Positions 48,013 to 60,738 of a DNA stretch of 64,000 nucleotides are shown here, piece after piece (the stretch's first letter is position 1; each line of letters starts with the position of its first letter). Origin of the DNA: Straminergon stramineum (Eukaryota > Streptophyta > Bryopsida > Hypnales > Calliergonaceae); assembly GCA_963920665.1 (NCBI GenBank), contig OY987268.1, positions 18,912,501-18,976,500 on the forward strand. Reading direction: 5' to 3'. The notes under the pieces were generated by a model. It made no database searches, was not told where the DNA came from, and was given only the letters and a program-made list of their open reading frames with translations. Made by a program: the position numbers and the translations under genes.

Positions 48013-50835
48013 GCAAAAGAATCCTCTAATATATTACTATTCTCCTCCCTTCACCATGGATTATGGTCGTTAGTGGCTTGGTCTTGCCCTTCTACTATTT
48101 GGTGTTTCTCAATTTACAATAGTTGCAAATATGTTGAGGACAAGTAGCTAGTGGTACTTGATGAAGAAGAGAAACTATCAGTTCTGAATGAACCAATAAG
48201 ATAATGAACATCTATGATAACATAAATTTTTGGAATGGTAGAATCTTTCAAGTGAGGAATCCAAAGTATTTTGTTCATTAATCATTAATATTGGAATAGA
48301 CTGGTCTATTTTCTCAGTGAAGAATAGTAGACATAGATCTTAGCTCTATCACTAATTGCATGGCTATTCAAAAGATTGTGCAATATGGGTAGGTGGAAGA
48401 TGCTATTGACAATATCAACAACTTAAATCTAGAGGTCAGTACTTATATCTCTTACTTCAGCTTTCTTTTGATTTGATTCGTAGTATTTAAAGTGGAGTTC
48501 AAGAGTATTTCTTAATCATAGATTATTTCATATGCATTTGAGATTGTTGTGGGAAGATTTTGGGAGCACAATAGTGTAAAGTGTTCATATAAGCTCTTTT
48601 AACTTCACGTATTCATAAAGTTATCAAATAGTGTCAATATCAGAAATAGCCTTCTATGCAAACATTGATACCAATGCGATATGCATGCTCACTTTTGATT
48701 TTGTAGTTGGAATAACAGATTCTTGACACAAATCCATAGTTGGGTTTTCATCTATAGCAATAGTGGCTTATTGAGTCGATTTGTGTCGGCGAAGTTGAAG
48801 AGGCTCTAGAGTTCGTGCAAGAAGAGTTGGCTCCACATGGCAAAGAAAATGTACATCAATCCAATAAATTATTCCTTTGTTTATGTTAGAACTAAATGAT
48901 TTAATAGAAGTTGCATTTTGGTGTAGACATAATTTGCATCACTTTAAGGAGTTTTACAAATGTATGAGTGCCATTCCTAGGAGATTAGGGTGAAATTGCA
49001 TGAAGTGCTTGTATAGTGCTCATTTTTCTTCCGAATTTTGCAAATTGTGATTATAGTATTTCTCATTTGGATTTTGGTGTACACAATCCTTAGGACTTTG
49101 GCTAGAGTTGTGTGCCTTCTTGCAAATACTTATAACACATTCCAAGTGCTTTCGGTCAAGGGCTTGTAGTATGTGAAAGGATTTCCTAGTGAAAGGATTT
49201 CTTTCCTATCACATCCACTTAGGGCCACTTTAGAGTTTATATTGTACAAGTCAAAGTAGCAAGCTGAGAATTTGAACCAATATTATGTGCAAGCAATGTA
49301 GCTATGGGTGACATTAGTAGCGTCCAATATTCCATTTGCATTTGTGAGACATTTGAGGTAACATGTGTCCAATCTATCCAAATTTGATGAAGGTTGTGAG
49401 TTCTCTATGAGAGACCTAATATTGCATCATTATTCTAAGGCCTTTCTATTCTTGGCCAATTAGTATATGCAGATGGTAGCATTTGCTCAGACATTTTTTT
49501 TTGAATCAATGGAGTCCCACTTATGACATGGTTGTGTTCCTCACTTTGATTTTGGTGTGTTAAAGTCTCGACTTTAGCAATTGTCAAATCTTGCCTTTGG
49601 AATTTATTATGCACTTTGAACTTGGCATTTTGGAGCACCAATGGATAAGTGGTGCTATGTACTATGACTTGAATGTGTAATTTGGAACTCATCTAAGATT
49701 GCAACTTATTCTGATTTGTTTTAATTTGTTTCATCTACATAGAGTTGCTATGAGTGTAGCAACCAGTTAATAATGCTTTTCAATTTTTCTTGCATGAAGG
49801 GTTTAAGATAGTGTCATTCACTTGTTACTTGGTGTGATTGAGAATTGTTTTTCTCTATTCTAGTGATCACTTTAGGATGTTGTGTCTATTGTGTTGAACC
49901 TCCTTTGGAAATATAGTTGTTTGATGTGATCCAAATCCAAACTTGCAAGCCATTTTTGAGGCCGATCAAATGTATAGCAAGAATTGTAGTGAGTACAACC
50001 AAGTATGTGGTGAGTGCAAGTGCAATAAGTGGCCACTACTAGTGCGATAAGTGACAAGTGCGAGTACAATAGGTGATGAGTGTAAGTGCGATAAGTAGCA
50101 AGTACAAGTGCAACAAGTGGCAATTCCAATGAAAAAAATTAGTGCAATTGCATTGTGGTGGATGCAACCAAATTTGACTAAATTGTTAATGAATGGAAAT
50201 AAACTTCACAAAATTTCCATTGGTTTTACTAACACATTTGTAGTGAATGCACAATATGCAATGATAATAATGACTTTATTTCAACATGTTTTATTAAAGT
50301 GCACACAATTGTGATTGTGAAGATTCATGTTGCACTCATGCACTACATTAGAATAGTTATATGAATATTGTGGCAAATGTGATCATAGCTAGGGAACTTG
50401 ATAGTGAACTTAATTGCACAATAATGTCACTCGCATTTGAAGCATGCATTCATATTTGAATGCTTGAAATAGAGCTATAAGCAAAGGAATACATTTAAAT
50501 TTTAGTTCTTCTATTTTAACAAGTTTTTAGTATTTTAATGAAGATGAATTAAATGTTTGGAAGAGGCACTTTAGGTACTTGATCAAGAATGCATGAATAG
50601 GAACAAGCCTACTATATATGGATCACAGTACTATGAGAGGAATTGTAGTCACTTACGTGGATGTATGTAGATGCATGCAACAAATGCATGGAAATGCAAA
50701 ACACTTTAAATTACGATGAAGATGCACATGTATGTATGTGCCGACTACATGTTTGGAATTTTGCATTCAATCAAATAGAAAAATGAGCAAAAAAATTGTT
50801 TGACAGTCGATCAATTCAATCCAAATAATGTGTTT
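48013..50835. other. Interval without recognised genes, one short repeat
   Basis: No gene recognised. About 49985-50125 holds an irregular repeat of (C)AAGTGCAATAAGTGG-like words. The remainder is AT-rich and unremarkable. Confidence 0.4.
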
Positions 50836-50927
50836 TCTGTAGTCAAAAATATGTGCACAAAATGGTGGTAAAAAGAAACGCACTCAAATTTGAGTGCGGT
50901 TCTTTTTTACCATGTTTTGTTATAGTG
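50836..50927. mobile_element. Terminus of a CACTA-type MITE, other end not found
   Basis: Ends CCATGTTTTGTTATAGTG, nearly the same as the right end of the MITE at 31316-31647. It contains a perfect 18-bp palindrome, GCACTCAAATTTGAGTGC, at 50880-50897. I did not find the matching CACTATAAC left end nearby, so it is a truncated or rearranged copy. Confidence 0.5.
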
Positions 50928-51010
50928 GTCATTCCCAAAATATTCGGTATACCTCCTACCCTTTTCACTTCCGTCATCTATTGGTGCCTTGGCATGTAGT
51001 GTCAACTAAT

Positions 51011-51680
51011 GTTGGTTGTCTATCTAGAGGAAGATGGTTATCTTTCGAAGGAAAGATGTAAAAGCTATATATGTCTCCAAACAAAAAAATGTAGCTGTCA
51101 TAGTTAGAAAGATGGCTCAGAAAAAATCAACAAAAACCCTAAAAATTATAAAATCCTTAAAAAACACTAGACAATTTCAAAGTTTGATTCCTATCTAAGA
51201 CTTTGATTTGTTGGTTGATATTCTAAGTATCAACAAGTTGGTTGTTTGCCCAGAGGAAGATGGTTATCGTCTAAAGGAAAGACATAAAAGCTATATATGC
51301 CTCCAAACAAAAAAATGTAGTTGTCATAGTTAGAAAGATGGCTTAGAAAAAATCAACAAAAACCGTAAAAATTATAAAATCCTTTAACACAACTAAAAAT
51401 CTCAAAGACTAACTCACCCTTTATAGAATTAGGATTGCATGTTGGATGCCTCTACTTAGGACTTCAATACATGTTTGGTGCACTACCGGTTATCCTTCTA
51501 AAACAATGTTCATTGGCACCGATTATGGTTTTAAAAGAATGTAAAAGCTATATATGCCTCCAAACAAAAAAATATAGCCATCCCCTTGTGATGGCTCAGA
51601 AAAAATTAACAAAAACCCTAAAAAATATAAAACCCCTTAAAATACCAAAAACTTTTGAAAATCCCTAAAAATATAAAAAG
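51011..51680. repeat. Tandem repeat, three diverged copies of about 230-257 bp
   Basis: The block AAAGCTATATATGCCTCCAA followed by ACAAAAAAATGTAG and CAGAAAAAATCAACAAAAAC recurs; CTATATATG is at about 51065, 51291 and 51548. There is no coding capacity. Confidence 0.7.
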
Positions 51681-51779
51681 CACAAAAAATGTTGATGCAC
51701 CATTGCAACCTCTTGATCATTAAATGGTAGCTATTGTGCAAGATAGTTCAACATGAACATAGTCATGAGAATTGTAGCT

Positions 51780-52500
51780 CACATTAGGGATTCCTGGTTG
51801 CTATTATCTTAAAGCTAGAGGTAGCATAAAATTGGCCAACAAGGCCACCAAGGAACCTTAGTGTCCACTTGTCACTGTTACCTTTAAAGGCCACAACAAT
51901 CGTTGGACTCACCTCTAGTCAGGGAATGTGGGACCTTAGACTGGGCATAATATAAGTCATAGTGGCTGAAAAGACGGCTAGGGGTCACCAACCAATTTTC
52001 TGATCCCTTGGGGTTCCTAAAACAAATCACTCAATGCCACTTGGTTGTTATTTCTTAGGTTTTTTCCCTTGGCAAAGGAAGAACTTACATCTAATGTAAA
52101 AAGAAAGGCTTAATTGCCAGCCAATACTCTATTTAGACTTGTTTTTGCGCAATCTTCTTAGGATGGCCATCAAGGAGTGACATTAGGGAGTGATTCCCCT
52201 GTAACCTAGGCACTACCGGAGGTCAGAAGATAGCAAAGGCCACGACAATTGCTAGACTATCTTATAGTAGGCAATTGAGCCAAACAGAATTCTAGTGGGG
52301 GAGGGTGGGACCCTAGACCGAGCATAATATATGCCAGAGTGTTGAAAAGACGGCTAGGGGTAGCTTGTTAAAATCTTGGCCTTTTTGAAGGTCAATGCGT
52401 TCCAATTAAGAATCTCGTGGTTGTTATTCCCTTAAAGATAGGGGTAGCATAAAATTGGATGGCAAGGCCACCAAGGGGTCTTTAATTTGCACGTCTAGTT
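51780..52500. repeat. Direct duplication, about 377-bp spacing
   Basis: GGGACCTTAGACTGGGCATA at 51930 and GGGACCCTAGACCGAGCATA at 52306, each followed by GAAAAGACGGCTAGGGGT. GGTAGCATAAAATTGG and AAGGCCACCAAGG also recur. Confidence 0.5.
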
Positions 52501-52644
52501 GCAAGTCTCTTGATAGTCAGAGTTAGGTAGAGGATGTTGAGGCTAAGTACTCCATGCCTCACCTGCCATTGTCAAAGGTTAGCGTAAAAATGAAGCCTGG
52601 TGCTTCCCAACGGTAGATTAGGAAAAATTTATTAAGCCGGCATA

Positions 52645-52915
52645 CCTAGGTCTTCCCCTCTATAGGATTGTTGGATGTGAGGTTATCCATATGTCTCTTT
52701 TGTCAAGACACAATCTAGGATCTTCCCCTCCATACAATTGCTAGACGTGTTCCCGACCCTCTATATTTGTATTAAATTTTTGCTTACTATAGTCTAGGAT
52801 CTTCCCCCCCATAGGATTGCCAGATGTGGATGGGCAAACCCCTTTGATGATAACCCCTAACATTTGGCTCCTGCATGCCTAAATCTTCCCCTCCATAGGA
52901 TTATTGAATGCGAGG
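52645..52915. repeat. Tandem repeat of about 70-80 bp, four copies
   Basis: CTAGGATCTTCCCCTCCATA followed by GGATTGCCAGATGTG recurs near 52650, 52725, 52793 and 52877. The region 52920-53850 shows only short TCTTC/GTGTCACT-rich stretches and no recognised gene. Confidence 0.55.
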
Positions 52916-53856
52916 CTGGTCGATCTTGTATATGGCCTATCCGTGCACAACCCCGGTATGAAGGCAAGGGGGAACTCTCACCTTTCATGCTTAAGGTTGT
53001 GACATTGCAGGTATGGTGGAATAGCTTATGGACTAAGGTTGGCACCATCCACCCTCAGTCTTCCCCGCTGGAGTGTTCAATGACCAGATTCACTATGTCG
53101 AAAAGCAGGGTTTTACCACGTTCCTTCTCTTTCACTTTGGCATCAACTTTCTTAACCAAGTTATGCATTGTCCATGACCTATGTTTGTCCTAGTTGTCAA
53201 CTATGGTAACAATTGGGAGTGTCTAATCTACATGCTAATTTAGCATTAAGCTAAGCGAACTATGAGCATCTGGGGCTCCAAGCCCCCTCTTCTCCTTCTT
53301 CCTCTTTTTCTACCTCTCTCTGTGTCTGAACTCACTCCATTGAGGAAGGAAGGTGGTTTTGAAGCATTTTTTATTTGTAGGTCCAAGCCAACTCCATTTG
53401 GAGCAAACAAAGTTGTTGTAAGGGTGTAGTGTAGCATAGGAGCCACCCACTTAACGTCTTAGCCACCTAGCAATTCCAATTAGCCTATGAAGTGATCACC
53501 ATCTTCGGGCCTTGACGGGTTGACTACTTATTCAACTTCTTCTTCTTCAATGTCACTATTGTTGACCTTGATATCTAAATTTCTCTTCAGTGTCACTGTC
53601 TTTGACTTCAGCAATGTTACCAACTTCAAACTTTCACTACTTCGATATCCAAAAACTCATCTTCTTTAGTGTCACTATTGTCACCATTGCCGCGCAGGAG
53701 CGAGGCAGTAGAGTGCCAGTCGATCGCCACCCTACACTTTTCTGCGCAATTGTTGCTGCCGATCCACCTCGGCCGACCCACCTACGCGCAGGGAGAAGTC
53801 AACACACTTCATACCGGGTAACTGAATCCAGCTAACCCCTTTCTGCACTATCCTCT

Positions 53857-54249
53857 GTGATGCTAGGATTACCAAGCGAGGCCCCTGAGGCTTCCCTCTC
53901 CACCCTACCACCATCTTGGCCACCCTCATCACCGGCACTATTGGAGGCCTCGACACAGCCATTGGAAGAGGCCTTCACGCAACCTTGCACCAAAACCCTA
54001 ACCAAGTTCAGCAAAGACTCAAGATCGGAACCAAAGGAAGTACCAAAGATAGAGCCCATAAACTCGCGCTTCAAAGACCCGAACAGCGCCATAGCCGGAC
54101 TCGTGACGTTGGTGCAATTATTGGCTTCACAACGGAGGGGATGTAAGGATGAGGAGCCCACTCTTCCAAGGCAACCACAGCTGCAGTCAAGTGAACTAGT
54201 CCCAAGGGCCGAGATCCTTGGTGTTATATTTGTAGCACCAGCCCGATGA
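53857..54249 (+). CDS. Possible small ORF of unknown function next to family C copy 2
   Basis: 130 codons, Pro/Ser/Leu-rich at the start (PEASLSTLPPSWPPSSP), then a more ordinary stretch (FKDPNSAIAGLVTLVQLLASQR) and PRAEILGVIFVAPAR at the end. The complementary strand is also open for 109 codons, so coding is not assured. It ends 60 bp before the family C LTR on that LTR's transcribed strand and could be a remnant of an internal region. I do not recognise it. Confidence 0.25.
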   Translation: MMLGLPSEAPEASLSTLPPSWPPSSPALLEASTQPLEEAFTQPCTKTLTKFSKDSRSEPKEVPKIEPINSRFKDPNSAIAGLVTLVQLLASQRRGCKDEEPTLPRQPQLQSSELVPRAEILGVIFVAPAR

Positions 54250-55577
54250 GCGCACAGGGGAACGGTGCACTCTCATGGGCACCTTTGTCCGTTGGGAGGG
54301 TCCCGTAGCTTATAAGCCTCCAATTTGTCACCAAGGGCTCACTCTTTTTTTTTTTTTGTATTTTGTCATTTTAATTGCACTTTATGATACAAAAAGCCCT
54401 AAGAAGAGTGTAGAACCAAAATAGGAATGTCACATTCCAATATAGTATTTGATCTAGTTTGAGAATGTTGTAGCTAGAAAGGCCCAACCACGAGTTGTAA
54501 ATAGGTTAGAACCCAACTAATTGTGGCAAATGGGTCAATTATGAGTGATGGGCGTATCAAACTCAAAACCCCACATGGGACAATCATCTGTAGGCTAGAT
54601 TTGGTCGAGGGAACCCTGATGAGGCATAGGAATCAGTTCCCAAAGATAGATTCTAGTTTCCCCATTCCACCAACAAAATAGCAGAACCCCAAAATTAATT
54701 GTTGACTTGTAGATGTCGAAAATACCAAGGTGGGACCATGGAAGAATCTGAGGTCTAAGGAGGGTGGTTTGGGGTAAAACCCATGCCCGGGAACCAATGG
54801 CAAAGTCGGTTTGCCAAGATCCCCCCCAATGTGGAAGATTCCACAGCCACCGATAATTAAATGAGGGGGTGGAATTTGTCCCCCTTGGGCCGATGTGTAG
54901 AGTAAGAATATGAGCCTACACATGTGTCATGGGATCCCATGGGAGGTTCCACGAAAAGTTTTGGAATTTTCTAATAGTCAGAAGATGTCTTTCCGAAAGG
55001 TCAACTACCCAAACCTACGATGGGAAATTCCTAGAAATTCCTCAAATGGCGTTAAATTCCCAATAAAAATTAGCATAGCATCATTTATGTTGATAAGTTG
55101 CACCAACAAGTTTCACGACATTCCAATAGTCAAAAGTACCCAAACTTGCCACATTCCCCAACAATTAACAGAAATTAAAGTCCACGGCGGGTTTGACCAG
55201 CGGAGCAGGAGCATACAAAAGCGGAATGGAGCGCAAGATAGGTCTTTTCTCACTCCCCCATACTTACTTAGGAGCCTAGGCTAGTTACTTTTGATAGAAA
55301 AGTCAACCCCACAAAGTTGGGATTTTTCCTAGTTTTAGGCGTTAAGTTGGCATTAGGTTTCATTCTGATTTTGAAGATAGAAAAGGGGGAGGGGAGTGTC
55401 TTGGGATTAAAAATGGCCTTTTGAAGCCAATGATTTAATCAGTTTGCAATTCAGAGTTAATCTCCAAAAGTTAGCTTAGTAGACTAGCATAGAATGAAAA
55501 CCTTGAATTTTGGATGAAAATCCAAGAAGATAAGGTTAACTTAGATGAATGAGGAGAGGTAGGTGCCTGAGAAAGGG

Positions 55578-55586
55578 TATAAAAGG
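55578..55586 (+). promoter_or_regulatory. TATA box in family C LTR copy 2
   Basis: TATAAAAGG followed by GCACACC, the mirror of 24412-24420. Confidence 0.55.
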
Positions 55587-56139
55587 GCACACCTTCTCCT
55601 CTCTCAAACCCACTTTGTTGTATAATTAGGTCCGTGGGGTCCAATTTGTGTTGGAAATTGTGGCACTTAGCCACAAGCCTTATAACGGTGTTTTTTGGGC
55701 ACTTTTTGGCCATTGTTGTTGTTTTTGGAGCTTTCAAGGTCTTTAGTAGGGCCCTTGCCTTTTCTTTTGGTTGAGCGTGGTACTAATTCTTTCAAGCTTG
55801 AGCTTGGAAGCTTTACTAACTTCCTAGGTTGCTAGAGGTTGTGGGTGCTTACCTTTGGGATGTCCATTTGGTCACTTCCCTTGTTTTTTTCTGATGTACT
55901 AACCCTAGAGCAACCCCTCATATGACTGGTGATGCCACTTTGGGGGGCCTTTAGTTCAAGTTATTAATGTTACTAACCCATATCTCTAGGCTTGAGTACC
56001 AAGTCCCTTCCTTTGTCTTTTGTCCTTGCCTCTAATTGTGACGTGTTATTACTTGGTTGAGAAGCACAAGGGTGTGAGAGTAGTGGGACGTGCTGTATGT
56101 CAAAGCTTTGAACCTATAGCTTACAAGAGTTCTTGTAGT

Positions 56140-56330
56140 GTGTGAAGTAGTGGAGGGACGGTGAAGCTTTGAACCCCCTAGGGATAAAAAGTCTTAGTAG
56201 TGTACTAAAAGGGGGAACGACGGCGAAACATTGAATCCTTTGGGGTAAAATTTCTTAGCAATATGTTAAGAGAGGAAACAATGGCGAAGCTTTGAACCCC
56301 TCAGGGGTAAAAAGTATTAGCAGTGCATTA
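56140..56330. repeat. Tandem repeat of about 62-65 bp within the LTR
   Basis: GGCGAAGCTTTGAACCCCT with GGGGTAAAAAGTCTTAGCAG, three copies. The same unit is found three times at 23700-23890 (inverted) and twice at 58560-58690. Confidence 0.65.
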
Positions 56331-56689
56331 AAACCACCTCACGGGCCAGCCGTGAGATTACGTGGCCCCTCCCCCTACAAGGTTTAGGTCCCAAAATGTG
56401 TTGGGAGGAAACCAAGGTTTAGGCCCCAAAAGAGTAGAAGTAGAAGTAGAAGTCAAAGTTGAAGGTAGGAAGCAATTAGAGAGAAATCAAGTGAGAGGGG
56501 CCCACCACAAGTTCGACTTACACCTGCAACCCGCAGGCATGTCATATTCCAAACCCCCCTAGCATTCGCAAATAATCAGCAAATGCCCAAACCAACCCAA
56601 CACTGAGCCCACCAAGACCTTGATACTTGGGAGGCCAAACCCAGGGATTGGCCGGGGTAGGGTTGGATACCAACAGTGATGGCTGCCGG

Positions 56690-56960
56690 CAATCAAGGCA
56701 GGGGTACTGGGAGAGTCAAGATCCGCCATCGGGGCTTACTGAGGGGGGTTGGGTCTGCCACCAAGGCTTCTAGGGAGTCGAGGTCCGCTTTGGGGTTATT
56801 GGGGGTTGGATCTGCACCACGATTCTGGAGAGTCAAGGCCGCCACCGGGGCTTATTAGAAAGTTAGGGTCTGCCCTCAAGCTCATTGGGGAGTCGAGGTC
56901 CGCACTGAGGTTTACTAGCGGTCGAGTCTGCCATTGGGGGGTATTGGAAGGTCGGGGTGA
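56690..56960. repeat. GC-rich minisatellite within the LTR
   Basis: Imperfect units such as GAGTCGAGGTCCGCYNTGGGG followed by CTTATTGGGG, about 40 bp. At the corresponding place copy 1 has an AGCTGATTTTGGAACCC repeat and the partial copy has TTGGGTTATAGTACT words (59090-59210). Confidence 0.55.
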
Positions 56961-58444
56961 GAAAAAAGGGTTGTCTAGAGGTGAGGTGGGGGAGAACAGG
57001 GAGTTGTCAAGAAGAAGGGGGAAAAGAGAAAAGGCCTAATAATCAAGGCAAAAGAAAAAGGGAGGTCTATAACAAACTCCACCATGCTAAGCAATCGTCA
57101 GGGCGGGGAATCCAACTCCTCGTCTCCCGCAAACCACTCTCAAGGCAATGATTAAATGAACAAGAGAATGAGAAAGAGGCAAGAGGAAGGACAATTTAAA
57201 GGTTAGGAAGCGGAAGTAGATAAGGAAGACGGGGGGAATCCACAAGACTTGCTTAGGCCCTTAGATTAGAAGTAGGTAATCACCCCAAGATTAAGTGTGA
57301 GAAATAAGTGTAAGACATAAGAAGTAGCTCAACTTGGAGGAGGGAATGATGCATACTTAAGACTATCTTAGTAGGAAGATCGAGGGTAGTTGGGCCACTT
57401 TAGAGTGTGGGAGAAAAGAAAAGAAGGGAGGAGGAAAAAAATAGGGAGAGGAATTGGCAATTAAAACCTTGTACCAATTTATTTTATGATTAGAACGGTG
57501 GTTCGTTGTTTCATGGCACGAGAGTTCATGGTGGAGGAGGTAGAGCTTTTAGTGGACACAAGCAATGATTCAAGTTCCGAGGTATGAGTTAAACCTCCCC
57601 AAACTTTCCTTAGAGCTCTAACTAGAATTTAGCATCTTGGGTGAAAGCCTACCCCTAGGTCAGACCTGTTGGACTGTAGGTCAGATCATTTCCAGAGGCA
57701 TAGGCATAAAGAGGGAGGCCGTGGCTTCCTAAAACCCTAAGGCACACCCTAATCAGATGAAAATTGAGGAAGTTATTGCCGGATCAAGTTTAGGATCAAG
57801 TTGGATGAAGAATAGCTAAATCCCGGGGTAGATAGAGAATTAAACACATTAGAAGGAGGCTCCCACCTAGGATTTAGGGCCGAAGAGAAAAGTCAATTCT
57901 GAATTACAGGCTAGGAGAAATTAGCGGATGAAGTTTGGGTAAGGCTTGGATGAAAATTCGGTAGAAATCCCCAATCAAGGTCCAACTCCAGATCTGTGTA
58001 GGGGCAATCCTTGTAAACCATACCTACAAATTTCGGATCTTTCTGAATTGGGCAACTAGGGGTAATTAATGGATGAAGTTTGAGGAACCGAGTAGCGACC
58101 AAACTTCATCCATTCATAACTTTGCTAGGGAGGTCGGATAGGCTCAAGTTTTATGTTTTTAGAAATGGCGCAAGCTGACCTAGAGGTTTCTTAGGTTATT
58201 TCTGCCTTGGTGTAGGTTCCATCTAGATCATACAATAGGCCATCTATTCAGTTGGCCAAAACATTGGAAGTAGTTTGAGCGAATCTTGCAAATTTGGGGT
58301 CACTTAGGCACTTAGTAAAAAGATCCATTGCTTGGAAGGCACAGTGGACCATGCTTAGACACCCAAAAGTACGAGTCACTTAGCCGAAATCTAAAATCTA
58401 GTTGTATTCACGAATTACCAAGGGTGGGTAATTTGGCACTCACA

Positions 58445-60738
58445 CTAGGCCTTTGAGTATCCAAGGCCCTTTTGTTTTCTTTTGTCCTTGTTCGTAACAA
58501 TGACATGGTAATCCTTGGTGAGAGACACGAGGGTGTAAGGATAGTGGGTCCCACCTATATGGCGAAGCTTTCAACCCTCGTAGGGTAGAAAGATCCTAGT
58601 GGTATATTAAAAGAGGGAATGACGGCGAAGCTTCGACCCCCCTAGGGCTAAAAAGTCTTAGCGGTGCATTAAAACCACCTCACGGAATCACCGTGAGATT
58701 ATGTGGGCCCTCTCCCCACAAGGTTTAGTTCCCACAAGGTTTAGTTCTCAAAACGCATTGGGTACAAACCAAGGTTTAGATCCTAAAAAATAGGAATTAG
58801 AGGGTAGCAAGAGCATGAGATGGGAAGGACCCTTCACCCCCCACAAGCTTAAAAATACCGCCTATTGGCATAGTCATGACCACCTAAGCTTCCTATAGAA
58901 AATAAGCACCAAAATTTGTCAAAGCAAAGGTCACAACCAACACCCCAGTCTAGCCAGACCAACACCCCAGACTAGCCCTAATACCCAAGAGGGGGCCAGC
59001 TGGGTACCATAGGTGGGCCGATGGAGTAGGGTTGGATACTAGGAGAACTAGATTATAATATCAGGAGCTTGGAGAATCGAGGTCCAACACCAAGACTCGG
59101 GGAGAGTCGGGTTATAGTACTAGTGCTTGGCAAGAGTTGGGTTATAGTATTGAAGGCCTAGAGAGTTAGAGTCCAGCATTGGTGCCTAGGGAGGTTGGGT
59201 TATTGTCTTTGGGCCGGGGTCCAATAGTCGTAGTGGAAAGGGGGAAAGGGAAGAAAAAAGACTACAGGCCAAGGGTAAAGGAAGAAGGAAAAGTATCGAC
59301 CAACGGTCTCTGTTACTCTTATATAGTCCTTGGGGTGGGGAGTCCAACACCCTATCTCTCGGAAAACTCACTGAGGCAATCAAAGCAAACAAAGAAGGAA
59401 GGGATGGAGATGGCAAGAGGTTGGAAGAATGAGAAGAAGTGACAAGAAGGAAGACAACTTGAAGGAAGAAGATGAAGGTAGATAGGATAGGGTAGAATCC
59501 TCAAAGCTCAGTGAAGCTCTTAGATTAGAAGTAGGTAATTGCCATGAAATTAAGTGTGGGACGTAAGTGTAGGGCATAAGATGTAGGACGTAAGAAGTAG
59601 CTCAACCCATGGAAGATGGTATGACATGTCTTTAAGATTAGCTTAGTAGGTGGAAGCAAGGGTAGTTGGGCCATCTTAGAGTGTGGGAGGAAAGAAAAAG
59701 GAAAGAGAAGAAAGAAAAGAGGAGAGAAGGGAAGAATTAGGAGAAAATCCACAATTAAACCCTTGTATCAATTTATTTTATGATTAGAATGGTGTTTCGT
59801 TGTCTCACGACATGGGAGTTCATGGTGGAGGAGGTAAAGCTTCCAGTTGGCATGATTAGCGACTCGAGTTCTGAGGTATGAGTCAAACCTTTCCAAACTT
59901 CCCTAAGTCCCTAATTAGAAGCTAGTGGCGTTGGCCGAGGCCTACCCCTAGGTCAGACCCTTAGGACTTTAGTTCATGTCATTTTCAAGGACATAAATTT
60001 AAAGAGGGAGGCTATAGCTTTTTAAAACCCTAAGGCACGCCCTAATCAGATAAAAATTGAGAAAGTTATCGCTAGATGAAGTTTCAGGTCAAAATGGATG
60101 AAGAATAGCCAAACTCCGAATTTGAGAGGAAACTAATTAGGTTAGGAGGAGGCCACCAATTAGGGGACAGGGCTGAATGGAAAAGTTAATTCCGAAGTAT
60201 AGGTTAGGAGAAATTAGTGGATGAAGTTTAGGTAAGGCTTGGATGAAAATTTTGTAAGAATCCCCGATCAAGGCCCAATTCCAGATCTAGGTAGGAGAAA
60301 TTCTTGTAACCCATACCTACAAATTTCGGATCTTTCTGAATTCGGGAGCTCGGTGAAATTGATGGATGAAATTTGAGGAACCGAATAGCAGTCAAACTTC
60401 ATCCACCCATAACTTTGGCTAGGAAGGTCGGATAGGCTCGAGTTTTATGTTTTTAGAAATATCACAAGATGAACTAGAGGGTTATTAGGTGAGTTCTACC
60501 CTGGCATAGATTCCATCTAGATCACATAGCAGGCCATCCATTTGGTCGGCCAAAACATTGGAAGTAGTTTGAGCGAATCTTGCAAATTTGGGGTCACTTA
60601 GGCACTTAGTGAAAAGATCCATTGCTTGGAAGGCACAGTGGACCATGCTTAGACACCCAAAGGTAGGAGTCACTTAGCTAAAATCCAAAATCTGGTTGTG
60701 TTTGCGAATTACCAAGGGTAGGTAATTTGGCGCTCACA
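58445..60738 (+). mobile_element. Partial family C LTR, head-to-tail with copy 2
   Basis: Homologous to 55986-58444 from CTAGGC onward to the common end GGCGCTCACA. It lacks the promoter half. It abuts copy 2 with no spacer (ACTCACA|CTAGGC). The two differ enough (perhaps 15-25% by eye) that this is not a recent duplication. Confidence 0.6.

Larger units (their letters stand above)
54311..58444 (+). mobile_element. Family C long LTR, copy 2 (about 4.1 kb), inverted relative to copy 1
   Basis: Begins TATAAGCCTCC (an altered TGTGAGC) and ends GGCACTCACA, matching copy 1 end to end in the opposite orientation. For example, the open frames at 54633-54923 and 54910-55284 repeat those at 25065-25355 and 24785-25078. 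The plus-strand TATAAAAGG box is at 55578. It contains a minisatellite at 56690-56960 and a roughly 62-65-bp tandem at 56140-56330. The flanking 5-mers (TAGCT, CTAGG) do not match. Shared reading frames between copies reflect LTR homology and not a protein. Confidence 0.65.

Noticed and set aside
21701..60738. Complete LTR retrotransposons
   Set aside because: No RT, integrase, protease or gag zinc-knuckle motif was found in any frame, and no pair of same-orientation LTRs encloses an internal region.
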